A stretch of DNA of 9,970 nucleotides from positions 1-9,970 of the forward strand of contig JBFYTF010000591.1 in assembly GCA_041300865.1 (NCBI GenBank), given 5' to 3'. Origin of the DNA: JAAYZQ01 sp041300865. GTDB taxonomy: Bacteria; Chloroflexota; Anaerolineae; JAAYZQ01. A model generated the notes under the pieces. That model was given only the letters and a program-made list of their open reading frames with translations. It was not told where the DNA came from and did no database searches. This document shows positions 5,937 through 9,970 of the stretch, in pieces (position 1 is the stretch's first letter; every line of letters begins with the position of its first letter). The translations under genes were made by a program, and so were the position numbers.

Positions 5937-6032
5937 TTAAGCAGCCTCTTCCTTCACCGGACGCCTAAACTTGGACCGATGTTTCTGATTTGAGCCGTCA
6001 CCGGCAGATGTTGGTCGAGCTCTAGAAACCAC
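5937..6032 (-). CDS. Putative small protein of 31 aa ending KEEAA
   Basis: From a GTG at 6032 the frame reads MVSRARPTSAGDGSNQ and continues KHRSKFRRPVKEEAA before TAA, a very basic peptide with an acidic end. AAGGGGG sits 4 nt before the GTG, a usable ribosome site. Coding is suggested by a second frame at 6314-6457 that shares DGS, KFR and the terminal EEAA-stop in the same order, with related DNA. The same frame is open upstream through RRQGGL to a TAA that ends an 18-codon ORF, so this may also be the second half of a gene broken by that stop. I do not recognise the family. No signal peptide or membrane segment is seen. Confidence 0.4.
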   Translation of the reverse strand: MVSRARPTSAGDGSNQKHRSKFRRPVKEEAA

Positions 6033-6050
6033 TAATCCCCCTTGGCGGCG

Positions 6051-6107
6051 TTACAAGAGCTGGCTCAGTTCATCGCTGGTGATGATCACGTTAAACGGCT
6101 TTTTCAT
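6051..6107 (-). CDS. Short upstream ORF of 18 codons
   Basis: The ATG at 6107 opens MKKPFNVIITSDELSQLL, followed by TAA. GGAAGGA lies 8 nt upstream, and a strong promoter stands at 6164-6192, so this is the first start codon on the transcript. The peptide is followed after 18 nt, in the same frame, by the GTG start of the 31-aa ORF. Two readings are possible: a translated leader peptide affecting the downstream ORF, or the N-terminus of a 55-residue protein interrupted by a nonsense mutation. No run of a single amino acid typical of attenuators is present. Confidence 0.4.
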   Translation of the reverse strand: MKKPFNVIITSDELSQLL

Positions 6108-6163
6108 GGGTATGGTCCTTCCAAAGCAACAAACAAGTAACACTCTTGGATGCCTGTACATCG

Positions 6164-6192
6164 AGTATAGCACTGGCGCCGTCTGGCGTCAA
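6164..6192 (-). promoter_or_regulatory. Strong promoter for the small-ORF transcript
   Basis: On the minus strand TTGACG (6192-6187), a 17-bp spacer and TATACT (6169-6164) preceded by TGC form an extended -10 promoter of the same design as that of the kinase gene. Transcription would start near 6157, leaving 50 nt before the ATG at 6107. No annotatable large gene follows for 500 bp, which supports a real small transcript. Confidence 0.82.
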
Positions 6193-6219
6193 GCAATCGC
6201 GAGCACCCAACAGAATGAG

Positions 6220-6257
6220 AAAAGCCGTTGCCGGGCGCCATTCGACACCCGACAACG
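6220..6257 (-). terminator. Intrinsic terminator, minus strand
   Basis: On the minus strand the arms at 6257-6246 and 6237-6226 form a 12-bp stem with two G-U pairs and an 8-nt loop. Two bases later comes TTTT (6223-6220) and then TCTC-like pyrimidines. The C-A positions in the plus-strand reading become G-U only on the minus strand, so the hairpin is oriented leftward. It lies 56 bp after the stop of the frame ending at 6314. Confidence 0.65.
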
Positions 6258-6313
6258 ACTGGGCACAAGCAGGATTGAGTTGCTTCGATCCGAGGTTGGC
6301 AGGATTCCTAGTC

Positions 6314-6457
6314 TTACGCGGCCTCTTCTTGCAAGCGCTTCCTAAACTTGTACCCGTAGACTGGAATTGAGCCGTCAACGGCGCGTGCTTGTGGAGTTGT
6401 GAATCTCGCCGTGCAGTGGCTGGTACGGCACCAAGGCATCCCTTCGGACTTGCCCAT
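6314..6457 (-). CDS. Putative 47-aa small protein, paralogous tail to the 31-aa ORF
   Basis: The frame runs from an ATG at 6457 (MGKSEGMPWCRTSHC) to TAA and ends DGSIPVYGYKFRKRLQEEAA. The final 20 codons align with those of the small ORF ending at 5937: DGS, KFR and EEAA-stop coincide, and 9 of 22 codons including the stop are identical. Upstream DNA stays related over a further 20-30 bp, with an indel. A leftward terminator at 6220-6257 lies behind it, as expected for a transcribed gene. The start is doubtful, because there is no ribosome site and the ATG overlaps the divergent promoter of the LuxR gene. This may be only the 3' part of an older gene. The family is unknown to me. Confidence 0.35.
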   Translation of the reverse strand: MGKSEGMPWCRTSHCTARFTTPQARAVDGSIPVYGYKFRKRLQEEAA

Positions 6458-6478
6458 TTTAGCAATCGGGGTTATAAT
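6450..6478 (+). promoter_or_regulatory. Promoter of the LuxR-type regulator gene
   Basis: TTGCCC (6450-6455), a 17-bp spacer and a perfect TATAAT (6473-6478) face the regulator gene. Transcription would start near 6485, giving a leader of about 36 nt. The AT-rich core TATAATATATA reads similarly on both strands, but I find no convincing -35 for a leftward promoter. Confidence 0.78.
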
Positions 6479-6484
6479 ATATAG

Positions 6485-6498
6485 GCATCGCGAGATGC
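6485..6498 (+). promoter_or_regulatory. Small inverted repeat at the LuxR transcription start
   Basis: GCATC (6485-6489) and GATGC (6494-6498) form a 5-bp inverted repeat around GCGA, just at the predicted transcription start. Its position would suit an operator or a 5'-end RNA hairpin. It is short enough to be chance. Confidence 0.25.
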
Positions 6499-6520
6499 GG
6501 CATTCAGGAGATACGACGAC

Positions 6521-9262
6521 ATGGCGATGTCTGGCCAGCCTACATCACCGATCCGTCTCTGGCAAACCAAGCTGTACCGGCCGCGAGTCGGCCCGGGGTT
6601 GCTCCGCCGGCCCCGGTTGGAGAGCCGGCTAGACCGGGGCCTGGAGCGCAAGCTGATCCTCGTCGCGGCGCCTGCCGGCTTTGGCAAGACGACCGTGGTC
6701 GTCCAGTGGCTGGAGGCACGCGGCTACCCGGCAGCCTGGCTGTCGCTGCACGAGGACGACGCCAACCTCGTCACGTTCCTCCGCTACCTGATTGCCGCCA
6801 TCCGCACGCTGTACGCTGACGCCTGTCCCACGACGTGGGCGATGCTCGAAGCATTGCAAGAGCCCCCGGCAGAGGACCTGGCCATCGGCCTGGTCAACGA
6901 GCTTTGCGAGCTTACACAGGATTTTCTGCTGGTGTTGGACGATTACCACCGGGTCAAGAGCCAGCCCGTGCACCAACTCATCGAGACAATGGTGGAGCGC
7001 ATGCCCCCCTCCGTGCACCTGGTTCTGGCGACCCGCGCCGACCCCCCGTTGCCCCTGGCGATGCTCCGCGCCGGGCAAAAGATGTTGGAGTTACGGGCCG
7101 ACAACCTGCGGTTTACGCGGGACGAGGTCGATGCCTATTTTGACCAAGCAATCGGACTCGAGGCGGACCCTGCCTTGCTGACCGCCCTGGCACAACGCAC
7201 GGAGGGCTGGATTGTCGGCTTGAGGCTGGGGGCGCTGTGGCTGCGCGACGGCGGTGAGCTGGCCGCGCGGACCAAAAACCTGGGCGCCACCGGCCGCGAC
7301 GTGATGGACTATTTGATGGCCGAAGTTCTATCACAGCAGCCCGAGGTCTTTCAGGAGACCATGGTATGCTCCTCGATCCTGGAACGCTTCTGCGCTCCTC
7401 TTCTCGACGCATTGGTTGACTGCGATCCTCACACGGGCAGCCACCTCCTTGCCGGCGGGGGCCGGCAAGCACTTGAGTGGATGGAGCAGGCCAACCTCTT
7501 CCTAGTGCCTCTCGACGACAAAGGGACCTGGTACCGCTACCATCACCTCTTCCGGGAGCTCTTGCAGCACAGGCTCCTTTCGACGACGAGCGGGGAACAG
7601 GTTGCCTGCCTCCACGCCCGGGCCGCCGACTGGTTCGCCGCGCAGGAACTGCCCGAAGAAACGCTGCACCACGCCCTGGCCGTGGGGGATGCGCCGAGCG
7701 CGGTCCGGCTGGTCGAACAGCGGCGGCACGCCTTGCTGGATGGAGAAGATTGGCACACCCTGTTACGTTGGGTAGACAGCTTGCCCAAGGAGCTGATCTA
7801 CCAGCGCCCAGGCCTGCTGCTGTCGCGGACCTGGCATCAACATTGGCGCTGGCAATACGCGACCATGCCTTCTCTTCTGGAGACGGCCGAAGAACTGATC
7901 TCTCGTGACGCCGAAGCGACAACCGAAGCCGAGCGCCAGATCCTGCGTGGTGAGATCGACACGCTGTGGAGTGCGCTCTGGTTTGCGCATGGCGATGGAC
8001 GGCAATGCCTGGAGTACGCCCAGCGGGCGGGGGAAGGCCTTCCGGTCACGCTCATCTACGTACGGGGCGTCTACCTAGACTATCTGGCCTGGGGCTACCA
8101 GATGACGGGCCAGGCGCAGACGGGCATACGGATCCTGGAAGAAGCGCTGGCCAGCGATGCGGCCCACGAGGACCTGTTCACGGCGCGATTGTTGCTTGGC
8201 CTGGCGAGCACCTACTATCTGTCCGGCGACCTGCGCCTTCAGGAGCAGATGGCGCAGAGGCTCCTGAAGCTGGCCCCGGGGAAACAGTTGGCACTCAGCA
8301 GGCCCTGGGCCCACTTGATCGCCGGACAGGCGTGCTACCAGCACAACAGGCTGGCGGCGGCGGCGACGCATTTTGCGGCGGTGACGGAACATCCGTACAC
8401 GGCCAACGCCGCGTCAGCCCACGCGTGTATGCTGGGCCTGGCCTTGACCTACCAGGCCCAAGGCCGCGCCGAGGCGGCCACGCAGGTGGCAGAGGAAAGC
8501 CTGGAATTCGCCCTGGAGATTCGCCACCCCCGACAGATGGCCGAGTCGCGCGCCTTCAGGGCGCGCCTGGCCTTGCTGCAAGGTGATACGGCAGCGGCGC
8601 TGCGCTGGGCGCGAGACGTGACCTCGGAGGAGTTGCCCGCCCGCACCCTGTTCCCCGAAGTCCCACGCGTGACCCTGGCCCGGGTGCTGATTGCCCAGGG
8701 GACGAGGGACAGCCTGCAGAAAGCAAGCCAGATCCTGGAAGAAATGGTGGGGATCGCGCGCGGCGTACATAGCGCCCCGCACACTATCGAGCTTTTGGCC
8801 CTTCAAGCGCTGGTTTACGACGCGCAGGATAAAGGCCAGGAGGCGCTGAACCTGTTGCGACAGTCGCTGGAGCTGGCACAACCCGCCGGCTTTCTCCGCG
8901 TTTTCGTGGACCTCGGCCCGGCGCTGATCCCTCTCCTTTCCCGTCTTGCAGAATCGGAGAGCGAGCCCAACTACGTCAGGCGTATCCTGGCCGTGTTTGC
9001 CCCCTCACCGCCACAGGGGGATGCGCAGCGGCGCGATCAAACAGCCCAACCGGAGATCGTCGAGTCTCTGACGAACCGCGAGCAGGAGATCCTTGAACTG
9101 CTTGCCCGGCGATTGTCTGACAAGGAGATTGCCCAGGCGTTGCACATCTCGCCCCATACAGTGAGCAAGCACGCCAACAATCTGTACGGCAAGCTGCTAG
9201 TAGGCGGACGACGGGAAGCCGTGCGCCAAGCGAGGGCGTTGGGCATTCTTCCCCCTGAATAG
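6521..9262 (+). CDS. MalT-like ATP-dependent LuxR-family transcriptional regulator
   Basis: This 913-aa cytosolic protein has the full layout of large ATP-binding LuxR (LAL/MalT-type) activators. These are signal-transduction ATPases that oligomerise on binding ATP and an inducer and then activate transcription. The Walker A motif APAGFGKTT is at residues 50-58, Walker B LLVLDDYHR at 136-144, and the sensor-like LVLATRADPP at about 167-176. A helical repeat region of TPR type fills roughly residues 350-820. A LuxR helix-turn-helix (LTNREQEILELLARRLSDKE, then IAQALHISPHTVSKHANNLY) occupies 850-908. AGGAG stands 10 nt before the ATG at 6521. A second ATG two codons later is possible. It has its own promoter and is the only plus-strand gene here. 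Neighbours on both sides are divergent or convergent fragments, so its targets and inducer cannot be inferred from context. Confidence 0.95.
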   Translation: MAMSGQPTSPIRLWQTKLYRPRVGPGLLRRPRLESRLDRGLERKLILVAAPAGFGKTTVVVQWLEARGYPAAWLSLHEDDANLVTFLRYLIAAIRTLYADACPTTWAMLEALQEPPAEDLAIGLVNELCELTQDFLLVLDDYHRVKSQPVHQLIETMVERMPPSVHLVLATRADPPLPLAMLRAGQKMLELRADNLRFTRDEVDAYFDQAIGLEADPALLTALAQRTEGWIVGLRLGALWLRDGGELAARTKNLGATGRDVMDYLMAEVLSQQPEVFQETMVCSSILERFCAPLLDALVDCDPHTGSHLLAGGGRQALEWMEQANLFLVPLDDKGTWYRYHHLFRELLQHRLLSTTSGEQVACLHARAADWFAAQELPEETLHHALAVGDAPSAVRLVEQRRHALLDGEDWHTLLRWVDSLPKELIYQRPGLLLSRTWHQHWRWQYATMPSLLETAEELISRDAEATTEAERQILRGEIDTLWSALWFAHGDGRQCLEYAQRAGEGLPVTLIYVRGVYLDYLAWGYQMTGQAQTGIRILEEALASDAAHEDLFTARLLLGLASTYYLSGDLRLQEQMAQRLLKLAPGKQLALSRPWAHLIAGQACYQHNRLAAAATHFAAVTEHPYTANAASAHACMLGLALTYQAQGRAEAATQVAEESLEFALEIRHPRQMAESRAFRARLALLQGDTAAALRWARDVTSEELPARTLFPEVPRVTLARVLIAQGTRDSLQKASQILEEMVGIARGVHSAPHTIELLALQALVYDAQDKGQEALNLLRQSLELAQPAGFLRVFVDLGPALIPLLSRLAESESEPNYVRRILAVFAPSPPQGDAQRRDQTAQPEIVESLTNREQEILELLARRLSDKEIAQALHISPHTVSKHANNLYGKLLVGGRREAVRQARALGILPPE

Positions 9263-9282
9263 GGTTCGGCGGCGACGCGGAG

Positions 9283-9420
9283 AAAAAGGCGCACGTTAGT
9301 GCTGACCCAGATAGCGACGCGGGCGGTGACGACAAGGCCCATGGGCATGACCAGGTAGACCTGGGCCAGCAAACGATTGACTCGAACCTCGGCAGCAGGC
9401 ATAACGGCTGCATGTGCCAT
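9283..9420 (-). pseudogene. 5' fragment of a Bax inhibitor-1/YccA-type membrane protein gene
   Basis: From an ATG at 9420, with GAGGA 6 nt upstream, the frame reads MAHAAVMPAAEVRVNRLLAQ and then VYLVMPMGLVVTARVAIWVS, followed by TNVRLF. The NRLLAQVYLVMxxGLxVTAxVA pattern is the start of the BI-1/YccA family, multi-spanning membrane proteins of about 230 aa, and covers only the first transmembrane helix. After about 46 codons similarity ends, and the open frame merely runs antisense into the 3' end of the LuxR gene. The remaining six helices are missing from this window. I treat it as a truncated remnant cut at the LuxR gene border. Family assignment from 40 residues is moderately sure. Confidence 0.55.
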
Positions 9421-9440
9421 CTTGTTTCCTCGCCCTATCC

Positions 9441-9488
9441 AGGACCGGCAGTCCTCGAGCAGCAGCTGGCTGCCGGACTGCCGGTCCT
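9441..9488. repeat. 14-bp perfect inverted repeat forming a 48-bp compound hairpin
   Basis: AGGACCGGCAGTCC (9441-9454) and GGACTGCCGGTCCT (9475-9488) are perfectly complementary. Between them GCAGC and GCTGC can form an inner 5-bp stem. It lies 34 bp after the stop of the META-domain gene and 20 bp before the BI-1 fragment start. No U-tract is seen on either side. It could end the META transcript or be a REP-like repeat. Confidence 0.55.
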
Positions 9489-9522
9489 CGATGTTGGTTT
9501 GGGCTATCCACTCAGCACACGA

Positions 9523-9970
9523 CTAGCGGTCGATCCGAGCGCATTCCAACACCCGCGCGCCCGCGGCGTCGGCGATGTACAGGTTGCTGCCCTGGATCTC
9601 AAAGCTGCCGGCCGAAACCAGCGCTGCCAGGAAGGCGGCCTCCTGCTCCATCACCTCGGGCTCGCACATGATAGAAGTGCCAAGCGGCGGGGTGATGGCC
9701 AGGAAGGCGCCCGCCACGGTATAGCTCGCCCGGTAAGTATTGCATCCCGAGGAACCGTTGACCTGGCCTTCGGGGCTGAAGAGCAGGGTCAGGCTGGTGC
9801 CCGGTAGAGGCGCGGCCAGGTCCGGCCCTCCGGCAAAGGCGGTAACCGCCCAGCTTGTCCCGGCCAGCGGGTTCGGCTGCGGCGCCTGGGTCACGGTCAC
9901 CCCTGCCTCTTGAGATACCATCTGGCCGGCCGGGTTGTACGCCTCGAACCGGTAGCGGTACGTGCCCACT
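9523..9970 (-). CDS. META-domain protein, C-terminal part (gene continues beyond the window)
   Basis: The visible 148 residues are the C-terminus of a larger, probably exported protein. GTYRYRFEAYNPAGQ followed by VTVT (about residues 2-28 of the visible part) resembles the last strands of an Ig-like, PKD or fibronectin-type domain. A PQPNP linker follows. A META (HslJ-type, DUF306) domain then fills the rest, with LAGTSWAVTAF, LTLLFSPEGQVNGSSGCNTY, a MCEPEVMEQEAAF block and a final LYIADAAGARVLEC. Cysteines in SGCN, MCEP and LECA suit an extracytoplasmic location. META domains occur in surface or periplasmic proteins linked to stress resistance and have no known catalysis. The 5' end lies to the right, so the GTG at 9969 is internal rather than a start. 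Confidence 0.85.
   Translation of the reverse strand, partial: VGTYRYRFEAYNPAGQMVSQEAGVTVTQAPQPNPLAGTSWAVTAFAGGPDLAAPLPGTSLTLLFSPEGQVNGSSGCNTYRASYTVAGAFLAITPPLGTSIMCEPEVMEQEAAFLAALVSAGSFEIQGSNLYIADAAGARVLECARIDR

Noticed and set aside
6051..6053. Programmed recoding at the in-frame TAA of the small ORF
   Set aside because: Known selenocysteine and pyrrolysine recoding use TGA and TAG. No recoding hairpin is visible next to the TAA, so a leader ORF or nonsense mutation is simpler.
5700..6520. tRNA or structural RNA gene in the gap
   Set aside because: I saw no cloverleaf, no TTCGANTC-like T-arm and no known RNA fold. The region is better explained by small ORFs, promoters and hairpins.
7113..7922. 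269-aa open frame on the minus strand, and similar long frames inside 6629-8881
   Set aside because: All are shadows of the well-supported LuxR gene, with arginine-, alanine- and proline-rich low-complexity translations.
9412..9807. 131-aa plus-strand frame opposite the META-domain gene
   Set aside because: It runs through the 48-bp hairpin and antisense to a recognisable META domain. It has no protein-like motifs.

Overview
The window looks like high-GC chromosomal DNA, most likely from a member of the Chloroflexota (Anaerolineae-type). That is an inference: a large MalT-type LuxR regulator, a cytidylate kinase-like protein, a META-domain secreted protein and a crowd of small toxin-antitoxin genes are a familiar mix there, but no rRNA or marker gene is present to prove it.

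Layout: (1) 50-1732, minus: a secreted UshA-type 5'-nucleotidase with its own sigma70-type promoter (TTGACG-N17-TATAAT) and a leader of about 155 nt. (2) 2191-2940, minus: a cytidylate kinase-like protein under a near-consensus promoter (TTGACA-N17-TGC-TATACT). (3) About 3024-4417, minus: a toxin-antitoxin scrap heap. One apparently intact RelE/ParE-type pair (3425-3925) lies between a VapC PIN-toxin remnant (3070-3369) and a truncated DUF3368 PIN-like toxin (about 4021-4221). A short gene tail that matches the next gene over 48 bp is fused to the VapC remnant. (4) 4543-5661, minus: a conserved hypothetical protein of 372 aa. (5) 5700-6520: a stretch with no large ORF. It holds two related small reading frames on the minus strand that both end in EEAA. 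One has a strong promoter, an 18-codon upstream ORF and a 17-bp hairpin behind it. The other has a rho-independent-type terminator. (6) 6521-9262, plus: the only forward gene, a 913-aa MalT-like ATP-dependent LuxR regulator with its own promoter. (7) 9283-9420, minus: the 5' end only of a Bax-inhibitor-1/YccA-type membrane protein gene. (8) 9523 to the window edge, minus: the C-terminal part of a META-domain protein.

Apart from the antitoxin-toxin pair, the genes appear to be separate transcription units, each with a recognisable promoter, and no multi-gene pathway is visible. The nucleotidase and the kinase both touch nucleotide metabolism, but they have separate promoters and an intergenic hairpin lies between them. 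The LuxR gene is bordered on both sides by incomplete minus-strand frames, which hints that it arrived by insertion or rearrangement. The observations most worth a second look are the small-ORF pair at 5937-6457, which is too short for ordinary gene calling, and the mosaic of toxin remnants with a duplicated promoter at 3024-4417.
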